Shown here piece after piece: positions 7,896-15,086 of a DNA stretch of 27,121 nucleotides. Every line of letters starts with the position of its first letter. Within the stretch, counting starts at the first letter, position 1. The DNA lies in NCBI RefSeq assembly GCF_040676675.1, contig NZ_JBFAPK010000065.1, forward strand, positions 1 through 27,121, written 5' to 3'. The notes under the pieces were generated by a model. It did not search any database. It saw nothing but the letters and a program-made list of their open reading frames with translations, and was not told the DNA's origin. The DNA comes from JBFAPK01 sp040676675. Its GTDB lineage: Bacteria > Actinomycetota > Actinomycetes > Mycobacteriales > Micromonosporaceae. The position numbers and the translations under genes were made by a program.

Positions 7896-8918
7896 TCAGG
7901 CGGTCTTGCGGGCGGCCTTCTTGGCCGCCTTCTTGGGTGCGGCCTTGCCCGCCGCCTTCTTCTCCGCCTGGGCGGTCTTCTTCGCGCCGCCGCCCGACTT
8001 GGCGGCGGTCTTCCTGGGCGCGGCCTTCTTCTCGGCGGCCTTCTTCTCGGCCGGCGTCGCCTTCTTCGTCGCCTTCGCGGCCTTCTGGGCGGACTTCGCC
8101 GAGGAGATCGGGGTCGGCCGACCGCCCGACGGCTCCTCGCCCCGGGCGGCCCGGGCCCGATCCACCGACGCCTTCAACGCGGCCATCAGGTCGACCGCCG
8201 CGGCCGGCGCCTCCTCCACCTCCTCCGGCTGGACCACCTCGCGCCCCTCCACCTTGGCGTCGATGATCTCCTGGAGGGCGGCCCGGTAGTCGTCGGTGAA
8301 GACGTCCGGCTCGAAGTCCCCCGCCATCGAGTCGATCAGCGAGCTGGCCATGGCGAGCTCCGGCGGGCGGACCTTGATGTCCTCGTCCAGGAAGCCGAAG
8401 TCGGGCTGCCGGATCTCGTCGGGCCAGAGCATGGTGTTGAGCAGCAGCACGCCCTCGCGTACCCGCAGCGTGGCGAGCTGTTCCCGCTGCCGCAGCGCCA
8501 CCTTGACGATCGCCACCCGCTCCGAGTCGAGCAGCGCGTCACGCAGCAGCACGTACGGCTTGGTCGCCGCCCCGTCCGGCTCCAGGTAGTACGCGCGGTT
8601 GTAGAGGATCGGATCGACCTGCTCGGCCGGTACGAACTCCAGCACGTCGATGGCGTGCGAGGTGGTCAGCGGCAGCTCGGCGAAGTCCTCGTCGGTGAGG
8701 ACCACCATCTCGCCGCCGCCGATGTCGTACCCCTTGGCGATGTCGTCGTAGCTGACCTCTTCGCCGTCGATCGAGCAGGTGCGCTTGTACCGGATCCGCC
8801 CGCCGTCGGTGCGGTGTACCTGGTGGAAGCGGATGTCCTTCTCCTCCGTGGCGGAGTAGAGCCGGACCGCGATCGAGACCAGGCCGAACGAGACGGCCCC
8901 CCGCCAGATTGCCCGCAT
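7896..8918 (-). CDS. ku: Ku DNA end-binding protein with Lys/Ala-rich tail
   Basis: A 340-residue bacterial Ku, which forms a homodimeric ring on double-strand ends and recruits LigD for non-homologous end joining. It starts MRAIWRGAVSFGLVSIAVRL, the family hallmark, and continues through the beta-barrel core (VHRTDGGRIRYKR, LEFVPAEQVDPILYNRAYYL, LRVREGVLLLNTMLWPDEIR) to about residue 250. After this comes a minimal LigD-interacting region and a histone H1-like Lys/Ala-rich tail of about 75 residues ending at 340. The ATG at 8918 has GGAGCG upstream; the open frame continuing to 9167 overlaps the ligase gene and is rejected. It is transcribed away from the ligase gene, with 82 bp between the starts. 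Confidence 0.97.
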   Translation of the reverse strand: MRAIWRGAVSFGLVSIAVRLYSATEEKDIRFHQVHRTDGGRIRYKRTCSIDGEEVSYDDIAKGYDIGGGEMVVLTDEDFAELPLTTSHAIDVLEFVPAEQVDPILYNRAYYLEPDGAATKPYVLLRDALLDSERVAIVKVALRQREQLATLRVREGVLLLNTMLWPDEIRQPDFGFLDEDIKVRPPELAMASSLIDSMAGDFEPDVFTDDYRAALQEIIDAKVEGREVVQPEEVEEAPAAAVDLMAALKASVDRARAARGEEPSGGRPTPISSAKSAQKAAKATKKATPAEKKAAEKKAAPRKTAAKSGGGAKKTAQAEKKAAGKAAPKKAAKKAARKTA

Positions 8919-8993
8919 CCCCGCTCCTTCCTGTCCCCGTATCGACCAGGATTCCATCTGATCGAAGCACGGACGAGCGTTTCCTGCTGGATC

Positions 8994-9007
8994 TAGGCTG
9001 GTGGGCG
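8994..9007 (+). promoter_or_regulatory. Candidate -10 element for a leaderless ligase transcript
   Basis: TAGGCT (8994-8999) fits the actinobacterial -10 pattern TANNNT. Its expected start point falls at about 9006-9007, where a GTG in the ligase frame occurs. No Shine-Dalgarno sequence precedes either GTG (9001 or 9007) and no good -35 is seen. Inference only. Confidence 0.35.
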
Positions 9008-9948
9008 TGCCCGGCGCGCCGCTCAAGCCGATGCTCGCGATCACCGCCGAGCTGCCCTCGGGCCCCGACTGGGGGTACGAGTTCAAGTGGGACGGCGTTC
9101 GTGCGATCGCCGACGTCCGGGGAGGGTCGACCCGGCTCTGGGCCCGGTCGGGGGTCGAGATCACCACCGCCTATCCGGAGCTGGGCGCGTTGGGCGAGCG
9201 GCTGGACGACGTGCTGTTCGACGGCGAGGTGGTGGTGTTGAGCGGGGCCGGGATCCCCTCGTTCACGGCGCTGGCCGAGCGGATGCACGTACGGGAGAAG
9301 GGGCGGGCGGCGCGGCTGGCGGCGAGCATGCCGGTGACCTACATGATCTTCGACGTGCTCCGGTTGCGCGGGGCCGACCTGACCCGGTGGACGTACCGCG
9401 AGCGGCGGCTGACCCTGGACGAGTTGGAGTTGGCCGGTCCCCGCTGGGCGGTGCCGCCCGTCTTCCCGGACGGCCGGGCCACGTACGAGGCGGCCGGCGA
9501 GCACGGCCTGGAGGGGGTGGTGGCGAAGCGGCTCACCTCCACGTACCAGCCCGGTGTGCGCTCGCCCGACTGGGTGAAGGTCAAACTTGAGGTGACCGCC
9601 GACTTCGTGGTGGGCGGTTGGCGCCCCGGGGCCCGCAAGATCGGCGGGCTGCTGGTCGGCGTGCCGGGGCCGGACGGACTCCTCGTCTATCGGGGGCGGG
9701 TGGGCGGCGGGATCGGCGCGGCGACCGAGCGGGAGCTGTTGGGGCTGCTGGAGCCGCTGCGGGCGGAGCGGTCCCCGTTCGCCCCTGGGGTGCCGCGGGA
9801 GGATGCGCGCGGCGCGATCTGGGTAAGACCCGAGATCGTGGTGGAGGTCAAGTACGGCCAGCGCACGCCGGACGGGCGGCTGCGGTTCCCGAGGCTGCGC
9901 CGGCTGCGCCCGGACAAGGCCCCGGCGGAGGTGGACGATGCCGGCTGA
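9001..9948 (+). CDS. ATP-dependent DNA ligase, LigD ligase-domain protein
   Basis: A 315-residue stand-alone ligase that seals ends in Ku-dependent repair. Motif I is EFKWDGVR with the AMP-accepting Lys29; motif III is LFDGEVVVL (about 72-80); motif IV is LEGVVAKR (170-177); motif V is WVKVKLE (191-197). An OB-fold follows from about 200 (DFVVGGWRPG, RGRVGGG, EVKYGQRTPDGRLRFPRL). Polymerase and phosphoesterase domains are absent, so this is one part of a split LigD. Start choice is between GTG 9001 and GTG 9007; neither has a ribosome site, and a candidate leaderless promoter favours 9007. Its end overlaps the polymerase gene by 11 bp. Confidence 0.95.
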   Translation: MGVPGAPLKPMLAITAELPSGPDWGYEFKWDGVRAIADVRGGSTRLWARSGVEITTAYPELGALGERLDDVLFDGEVVVLSGAGIPSFTALAERMHVREKGRAARLAASMPVTYMIFDVLRLRGADLTRWTYRERRLTLDELELAGPRWAVPPVFPDGRATYEAAGEHGLEGVVAKRLTSTYQPGVRSPDWVKVKLEVTADFVVGGWRPGARKIGGLLVGVPGPDGLLVYRGRVGGGIGAATERELLGLLEPLRAERSPFAPGVPREDARGAIWVRPEIVVEVKYGQRTPDGRLRFPRLRRLRPDKAPAEVDDAG

Positions 9949-10852
9949 CCGGATCCGGGTCGAGGTGGAGGACCGGGCGCTGGAGCTGTCCAACCTGGAC
10001 AAGGTGCTCTACCCGGAGGCGGGTTTCACCAAGGGCGAGGTGATCGACTACTACACCCGGGTCGCGCCGGTGCTGCTGCCGCACCTGCGGGACCGGCCGC
10101 TGACCCGGATCCGGTATCCGAACGGGGTCGACGGGCCGTTTTTCTTCGAGAAGAACGCCCCGGCCAGCACCCCAGACTGGGTACGCCTGGAGCGGCTGCC
10201 CGCGCCGGGGTCGAGCAAGGGGCGGGAGATGCTCGACTACGTGGTCGCCGACGACCTGCCGACGCTGGTCTGGCTGGCGAACCTCGCCGCGCTGGAGCTG
10301 CACACGCCGCAGTGGCGGGTGGGGGAGCACCCGGACATGCTGGTGGTGGACCTCGACCCGGGCGCGCCGGCCGGGCTGCCGGAGTGTTGCGGCGTCGCGA
10401 TCCGCATGCGGGACCGGCTAGCCGAGGACGGCATCGCCAGCTACCCGAAGACCTCCGGCAAGAAGGGCATGCAGCTCTGCTGCCCGATCGCGGGCGGCCA
10501 GCCGGCCGAGGTGGTCTCCGCGTACGCCAAGCGGGTGGCGGAGGAGTTGGAGCGGGCCGAACCCAAGGGGATCACCTCGAAGATGGCGAAGCGGCTGCGG
10601 CCCGGCAAGGTCTTCATCGACTGGAGCCAGAACAGCGCCGCCAAGACGACGGTGACCCCCTACTCGCTGCGGGCGCAGGCATCGCCCACCGTCTCGACGC
10701 CGCTGACCTGGGCGGAGGTGGAGGCCGCGGTCTCGACCCGGCGGCGGCGCCCGGTACGCCAGTGCACCGCCGCCGAGGCGCTGGCCCGGGTCGAGAAGCA
10801 CGGCGACCTGATGGCCGACCTGCTCGCGGGCGGGCCCGAGGTGCCGACCTGA
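9938..10852 (+). CDS. LigD polymerase/primase-domain protein
   Basis: A 304-residue archaeo-eukaryotic-primase-type polymerase that fills or extends ends during NHEJ. Family features are LSNLDKVLYPEAGFTKGEVI at the N terminus, YPNGVDGPFFFEKN (about 60-73), the metal-binding pair in VVDLDPG (Asp138, Asp140), YPKTSGKKGMQ (169-179) and FIDWSQN, where Asp228 is the third acidic residue. The position after SGxKG-hydrophobic, His in many LigD polymerases, is Gln179 here. The ATG at 9938 has GGAGG upstream and overlaps the ligase gene by 11 bp, so the two are co-translated. No nuclease domain is encoded nearby. A 21-bp direct repeat spans its stop codon. Confidence 0.95.
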   Translation: MPADRIRVEVEDRALELSNLDKVLYPEAGFTKGEVIDYYTRVAPVLLPHLRDRPLTRIRYPNGVDGPFFFEKNAPASTPDWVRLERLPAPGSSKGREMLDYVVADDLPTLVWLANLAALELHTPQWRVGEHPDMLVVDLDPGAPAGLPECCGVAIRMRDRLAEDGIASYPKTSGKKGMQLCCPIAGGQPAEVVSAYAKRVAEELERAEPKGITSKMAKRLRPGKVFIDWSQNSAAKTTVTPYSLRAQASPTVSTPLTWAEVEAAVSTRRRRPVRQCTAAEALARVEKHGDLMADLLAGGPEVPT

Positions 10853-10897
10853 GGGCTGGGCGGACCTGAGGGCCGCGGTGCCGACCTGAGGGCTGGG
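10840..10897. repeat. 21-bp direct repeat spanning the ligD-pol stop codon
   Basis: Two identical 21-bp copies beginning GGTGCCGACCTGAGGG lie at 10840-10860 and 10877-10897. The first includes the TGA stop (10850-10852). A partial third copy, GACCTGAGGG, lies between them. The period is 37 bp, so the second TGA is out of frame. Confidence 0.85.
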
Positions 10898-11165
10898 GCG
10901 CCCCGGCCTCCCGACGCGGCGCGCGCCTCGGACCCGAGCCCGCCTCGGACCCGGGGCGGGCGGGGGCGGGCGTGTCGTCGGCGAAAACCAAGTCTCTTCG
11001 TCGGCTCCACAACACACCCGTAGTGGCCACAACGAATGTGATGTGAAGGCGTCGGCGAAAGTTACTTTTCCGGGCTGTGCACAGGGTTATCCACAGCACG
11101 TCGAGTTATCCACAGGTCGGCGTCGTCCGGTGGTCCGGGGCGCGGACGCTCCGGAGGATGGGGAC
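10853..11165. other. 313-bp spacer between NHEJ and HTH genes
   Basis: The left part (to about 10970) is GC-rich and repetitive: the stop-spanning repeat plus two copies of GCCTCGGACCCG near 10925-10955. From about 10980 to 11070 it is distinctly less GC-rich, and GTCGGCGAAA occurs at 10977-10986 and 11051-11060. Two DnaA boxes follow. No gene or clear terminator was found here; the HTH promoter should lie in the right part. Confidence 0.6.
11075..11114 (+). promoter_or_regulatory. Two perfect DnaA boxes and an adjacent palindrome
   Basis: TTATCCACA, the classical high-affinity DnaA box, occurs exactly at 11087-11095 and 11106-11114 in the same orientation, 19 bp apart. The 10-bp palindrome CTGTGCACAG lies just before them at 11075-11084. 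The cluster is 52 bp upstream of the HTH gene start. Sequence identity is direct; DnaA binding is inferred from the consensus. Confidence 0.7.
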
Positions 11166-12077
11166 ATGCCCGACACTCGCCCCGGCCTGGCCCGTCGGGT
11201 GGGTCGCCTGTTGCGGGCCGAGCGGGAGGCGGCGGGGCTCAGCCAGGAGGCGCTGGCGGCGCGGGTCGGCCTCACGCAGCAGCAGGTCTCCCGCTTCGAG
11301 CACGGGGGCATCGAACCGACCACCGGCCTGATCGAGCGGCTCTTCGACGGGCTCGGCCAGCAGTTGCGGCTCGACGTGGAGGCCCGGGACGCCGACCTCG
11401 ACGCGTCGATCGACGCGGCACTGGCCGAGTTCGCCGCCGCCGAACTCGCTGCCCAGCGCCGACGCGCCGAGGAAGACGGCGGGGGAGAGGGCGGAGAAGA
11501 CGACGAGGAAGGCGACGAGAGCTTCGGGACCGACACGGCCACGCTGCTGCTCCGCGACCTCGACGTGTTGCTGCGGCGGGCGCCCGAGCTGGCGTACCTG
11601 ATCGACGGTGAGCTGGCGGCGGCGCTGCAGCGGGTCCCGCTGCGGCCGACTCGGATCGAGGTCGCCGTGGCCGGTGACGACCTGCCCGCGCTGGCGGACT
11701 GGATCGAGAGCATCCCGAACTGCCTGCGCTGGGTGGAACGGTGGCGGGACTTCAGCGGCTACGACCGCAGCCCGTTGCGCCCGGGCCCGCTGCGGTGGAT
11801 GACGCCGTTCGGGGAGTTGCGGGCCCGCCTGCTGCCCCGGCTGCCGCCCGCGGTGGTGGTCACCACCGCGGACGGCCATGGCGTGCCGGTCCGGCCGCTG
11901 GTCGAGGTGCAACGGGAGGACCCGCACATCGCCCGGGTCATCGCCCGCGCCGCCGCGCGCGGCCTGTTCCAGTCGACGCTGGGCAGGAGAACGGTGGACG
12001 GTCCGGCGACGGTGGATGGTCAGTCGACGGTGGGCAGGGACGGCCCGAGCACGTCGTCCGCGTCGACGATCGTGTAG
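11166..12077 (+). CDS. XRE-type HTH protein with a nucleotidyltransferase-like domain
   Basis: A 303-residue protein. Residues about 8-62 are a Cro/XRE HTH (LLRAEREAAGLSQEALAARV then LTQQQVSRFEHG). A helical segment and a very acidic linker (102-119) lead to a domain at about 125-280. The pattern LAYLIDGELAAALQRVP followed by TRIEVAVAGDD resembles the start of MNT/AbiEii-type nucleotidyltransferases, where GGxA...TxDxD is normal; here the GG and the Asp pair are altered (DGE; RIEV), so it is probably inactive or divergent. This fold call is an inference. The tail (about 278-303) is low-complexity TVDG repeats encoded antisense to the end of xpb. The ATG at 11166 has GGAGG eight bases upstream; a frame from 11043 lacks one. 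Confidence 0.8.
   Translation: MPDTRPGLARRVGRLLRAEREAAGLSQEALAARVGLTQQQVSRFEHGGIEPTTGLIERLFDGLGQQLRLDVEARDADLDASIDAALAEFAAAELAAQRRRAEEDGGGEGGEDDEEGDESFGTDTATLLLRDLDVLLRRAPELAYLIDGELAAALQRVPLRPTRIEVAVAGDDLPALADWIESIPNCLRWVERWRDFSGYDRSPLRPGPLRWMTPFGELRARLLPRLPPAVVVTTADGHGVPVRPLVEVQREDPHIARVIARAAARGLFQSTLGRRTVDGPATVDGQSTVGRDGPSTSSASTIV
11971..12041. repeat. Duplication in the HTH/xpb 3' overlap
   Basis: AGTCGACGCTGGGCAGGA (11971-11988) recurs with slight change at 12022-12039, a 51-bp period. In between, ACGGTGGACGGT and ACGGTGGATGGT form a shorter repeat. The xpb stop (12020-12022) lies at the edge of the second copy, and the repeat encodes the TVDG tail of the HTH protein. Confidence 0.7.
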
Positions 12078-13699
12078 GCGTAGCCCTGCTCGGCGAGGAA
12101 GCGCTGCCGGTGGGCGGCGTACTCGGTGTCGATGGTGTCCCGCGAGACCACCGTGTAGAAGTGCGCCTGGCGACCGTCGGCCTTCGGGCGCAGCACCCGG
12201 CCCAGCCGCTGGGCCTCCTCCTGCCGCGAACCGAACGTGCCGGAGACCTGGATGGCCACCGTCGCCTCGGGCAGGTCGATGGAGAAGTTGCCCACCTTCG
12301 AGATGACCAGGGTGGCCACCTCGCCGGAGCGGAACGCGTCGAAGAGCCGCTCGCGTTCCTTGTTGGTCGTGGAACCCTGCACGATCGGCGCGTCCAGGAA
12401 CTCGCCGAGCTGGTGCAGCTGGTCGATGTAGCCGCCGATGACCAGCACCTGCTCGCCGCGGTGCCGCTCCACCAGCGCCTTGACCACCGGCAGCTTGGTC
12501 CGGGCGGTCGCCGCCATCCGGTAGCGCTCCTCGGCCTCGGCGGTCGCGTACGCCATCCGCTCCGCGTCGGTGAGCGTGACGCGTACCTCCGTGCAGTCGG
12601 CCGGGGCGATCCAGCCCTGCGACTCGATGTCCTTCCACGGCGCGTCGTACCGCTTCGGGCCGATCAGCGAGAAGACGTCGCCCTCCCGGCCGTCCTCGCG
12701 CACCAGCGTCGCGGTCAGGCCCAGCCGGCGGCGGGCCTGCAGGTCGGCGGTGAAGCGGAAGATCGGCGCGGGCAGCAGGTGCACCTCGTCGTAGATGACC
12801 AGGCCCCAGTCGCGGGCCCCGAAGAGGTCGAGATGGGTGAAGGCGCCGCCGCGGCGCGCCGTGAGCACCTGGTACGTCGCGATGGTGACCGGACGGATCT
12901 CCTTCCGCTCGCCCGAGTACTCGCCGATCTCCTCCTCGGTCAGCGAGGTGCGGGCGATCAGCTCCCGCTTCCACTGCCGGCCGGCGACCGTGTTGGTGAC
13001 CAGGATCAGCGTGGTGGCCTTCGCCTCGGCCATCGCCGCCGCCCCGACCAGGGTCTTGCCGGCGCCGCAGGGGAGCACCACCACGCCCGACCCGCCGGCC
13101 CAGAACTGCTCGACCGCCTCCCGCTGGTACGACCGCAGCGTCCACGCCGGCCGGCCGTCCTTGCCCGCCTCGGCGAGCTCGATCGGGTGCGCCTCGCCGT
13201 CCACGTAACCGGCCAGGTCCTCGGCCGGCCAGCCGAGCTTGAGCAGCGCCTGCTTGAGCCGGCCCCGCTCGGACGGGTGGACGAGGATGCTGTCGTCGTC
13301 CAGCTTCGCGCCGAGCATGCCGGCGAGCTTCTTGCTCTTGGCGACCTCGACCAGCACCATCCGGTCCAGGGCGCGCAGCACCAGCCCGTGCGAGGGGTCG
13401 TTGACCAGCTGCAACCGGCCGTACCGGTCCATCGTCTCGGCCACGTCGACCAGCAGCGCGTGCGGTACCGGGTAGCGCGAGTAGCGCAGCAGCGAGTCGA
13501 CCACGCCCTCGGCGTCGTGCCCGGCCGCGCGGGCGTTCCAGAGTCCGAGCGGGGTCAACCGGTACGTGTGCACGTGCTCGGGCGAGCGCTCCAGCTCGGC
13601 GAAGGGCGCGATGGCCATCCGGCACGCCTGCGCGTCCGGGTGGTCGACCTCCAGCAGGAGCGTTTTGTCCGATTGCACGATCAACGGTCCACCGCTCAC
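12020..13699 (-). CDS. XPB-type DNA repair helicase
   Basis: A 559-residue superfamily 2 helicase of the bacterial XPB group, close in size and N-terminal sequence (GPLIVQSDKTLLLEVDH) to mycobacterial XPB, a 3'-5' helicase. An N-terminal damage-recognition-like region covers about 1-185. Walker A is LPCGAGKT (209-216), DEVH is at 304-307, the XPB-specific RED motif is in TLVREDGRE (331-339), and motif VI is QRLGRVLRPK (497-506). The GTG at 13699 is chosen for GGGAGG upstream and the match to known N termini; the frame running to 13816 lacks support. Its last 58 bp overlap the HTH gene convergently, so the two mRNAs are antisense at their ends. Confidence 0.95.
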   Translation of the reverse strand: MSGGPLIVQSDKTLLLEVDHPDAQACRMAIAPFAELERSPEHVHTYRLTPLGLWNARAAGHDAEGVVDSLLRYSRYPVPHALLVDVAETMDRYGRLQLVNDPSHGLVLRALDRMVLVEVAKSKKLAGMLGAKLDDDSILVHPSERGRLKQALLKLGWPAEDLAGYVDGEAHPIELAEAGKDGRPAWTLRSYQREAVEQFWAGGSGVVVLPCGAGKTLVGAAAMAEAKATTLILVTNTVAGRQWKRELIARTSLTEEEIGEYSGERKEIRPVTIATYQVLTARRGGAFTHLDLFGARDWGLVIYDEVHLLPAPIFRFTADLQARRRLGLTATLVREDGREGDVFSLIGPKRYDAPWKDIESQGWIAPADCTEVRVTLTDAERMAYATAEAEERYRMAATARTKLPVVKALVERHRGEQVLVIGGYIDQLHQLGEFLDAPIVQGSTTNKERERLFDAFRSGEVATLVISKVGNFSIDLPEATVAIQVSGTFGSRQEEAQRLGRVLRPKADGRQAHFYTVVSRDTIDTEYAAHRQRFLAEQGYAYTIVDADDVLGPSLPTVD

Positions 13700-13857
13700 G
13701 CCAACGACCTCCCGTCGGAAACCGGTCGCATCCGGCGGCAGCCGGGCGACCCTCCAGTCTTGCACGGCGCATAACGAACCGGAAAAATCTTTCACCGAAA
13801 GCAACCGGACCGGCACTCTGATGCGTCTTGCTCAACGACTGCTGCCTGGGAGGGCTG

Positions 13858-14721
13858 ATGATCCGTCCGAGTACCGCCGTCCGCGTCGTCCTGGTGGCAG
13901 CCGTCGTACTGGTCGGGGCCGGCGCGTGCACGTTCGATCCGACACCGGACCGGGGCGAATCATCCGTCGCACCGGTCAGCGTGGCGGAGCGGGCATCGGG
14001 GGCGAGCGGCACGCCCGGGCCGGATCAGACCCCCACCGTCACCCCGACGACCCCGGCCAGGCCGGCGCGTACCACGCCGACGCCGAGCCGTACCGCGTCC
14101 AAGCCGGCCCCGACACCGACGAAGGCCGCCGGGTGTCCCGAGGGCGAGAAGCAGCGCGACGTCGAGACGTACCTGGCCCGGCTCGGCGGATTTGGGACCG
14201 TCGCGGTGGACGGCAAGCAGTCGGCGGCCGACTGCGCGGCGATCAAGAAGTTCCAGCGGCGGTACGACATCCGACCCGCCGAGGGGCGGGCCGGCCCCGC
14301 CACGGCCGACGTCGCGCGCCGGCTGGCCAGCACCGACACCGCCAAGTGCCACGCCGGTGCGGGTACCACCTTCTGCGTCGACCTCACCCTGCAGACCGTC
14401 TGGGCGATGCGCGACGGCAAGGTGATCATGCCGCCCACCGTCACGCGTACCGGAATGCCGGGCTACCGGACGCCGGCCGGCACGTACAAAATCAATTTCC
14501 GCAACGTCAAGGAGTGGTCCGACCCGTACGAGGTGTGGCTGCCGTACTGGCAGCACTTCACCCAGGGCATGGGCTTCCACGAGACCACCACGTACCTGCA
14601 CAACAAGTCGATCGGCTCGCACGGCTGCGTCAACCTGCTCCCCGCCGACGCCCGCAAGCTCTGGTCGCTGGGGAAGGTCGGCACCACCGTCAAGCTCTTC
14701 GGCCGCCGCCCCGGCACCTGA
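13858..14721 (+). CDS. L,D-transpeptidase lipoprotein with peptidoglycan-binding domain
   Basis: A 287-residue cell-wall enzyme. The N terminus is a lipoprotein-like signal (VLVAAVVLVGAGAC, Cys near 23), then a Pro/Thr-rich spacer, then a PG_binding_1 domain (about 95-160: RDVETYLARLGGFG, IKKFQRRYDIRP). The C-terminal YkuD domain carries GMGFHETTTYLHN and the catalytic SHGCVNL, whose Cys attacks the tetrapeptide stem to form 3-3 cross-links. The ATG at 13858 has GGGAGG upstream; an earlier ATG at 13828 would place extra residues before the signal. It is divergent from xpb, with 158 bp between them. The stop codon lies in a short direct repeat. Confidence 0.92.
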   Translation: MIRPSTAVRVVLVAAVVLVGAGACTFDPTPDRGESSVAPVSVAERASGASGTPGPDQTPTVTPTTPARPARTTPTPSRTASKPAPTPTKAAGCPEGEKQRDVETYLARLGGFGTVAVDGKQSAADCAAIKKFQRRYDIRPAEGRAGPATADVARRLASTDTAKCHAGAGTTFCVDLTLQTVWAMRDGKVIMPPTVTRTGMPGYRTPAGTYKINFRNVKEWSDPYEVWLPYWQHFTQGMGFHETTTYLHNKSIGSHGCVNLLPADARKLWSLGKVGTTVKLFGRRPGT

Positions 14722-14758
14722 CCCGGGAAGCCGCCGCGGCACCTGAGCAGGGAAGCCG
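14713..14758. repeat. Direct repeat spanning the L,D-transpeptidase stop codon
   Basis: GGCACCTGACCCGGGAAG (14713-14730, containing the TGA stop) recurs at 14738-14755 as GGCACCTGAGCAGGGAAG. Two mismatches occur in 21 bp and the period is 25 bp. Confidence 0.7.
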
Positions 14759-14834
14759 GTTCGGACACCTGGGCGATCCGGACAGGGAGTGCGACTCTGG
14801 TACTCCGGGGACGGGCGCGGCCTGGGGAGGACGG

Positions 14835-15071
14835 ATGACCGTGGAACACGAACCGGGGCCCGAGAACGGAGCGGCCGGCGCGCCGGTCAGCCGGGCCACG
14901 GCGATCGGGTACGCCCTGGTCGCCGTGGTCCTGTTCGGCTGGTTCCTCTACGGCTGGCTGGTGCTCCGGCAGGGCTTCGTCGACTCGGTCGGCGAGTCCG
15001 CCGGCACCGCCTTCGGGCTGCTGCTCCTCGTCTCCATCGTCGCCACGCTGCGGCAACTGCGGGACGACTGA
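14835..15071 (+). CDS. Small two-TM membrane protein
   Basis: A 78-residue protein, not a family I can name. An acidic cytoplasmic-looking N terminus (about 1-18) is followed by two hydrophobic segments, YALVAVVLFGWFLYGWLVL (about 26-44) and GTAFGLLLLVSIVATL (about 57-72), ending RQLRDD. A near-perfect ribosome site (GGGGAGG, four bases before ATG) supports translation. It is 113 bp after the L,D-transpeptidase on the same strand and converges on the Helicase_C_3/WYL gene with a 15-bp gap. Confidence 0.75.
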   Translation: MTVEHEPGPENGAAGAPVSRATAIGYALVAVVLFGWFLYGWLVLRQGFVDSVGESAGTAFGLLLLVSIVATLRQLRDD

Positions 15072-15086
15072 GCCGAGCGCGGAGCG

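Noticed and set aside
8919..9167. N-terminal extension of Ku in an open upstream frame
   Set aside because: It overlaps the ligase gene, precedes the universal Ku N terminus MRAIWRGAVSFGL, and ATG 8918 has a ribosome site.
10980..11114. Chromosomal replication origin
   Set aside because: Only two DnaA boxes and no dnaA, dnaN, gyrase or rpmH genes nearby; oriC normally has many boxes.
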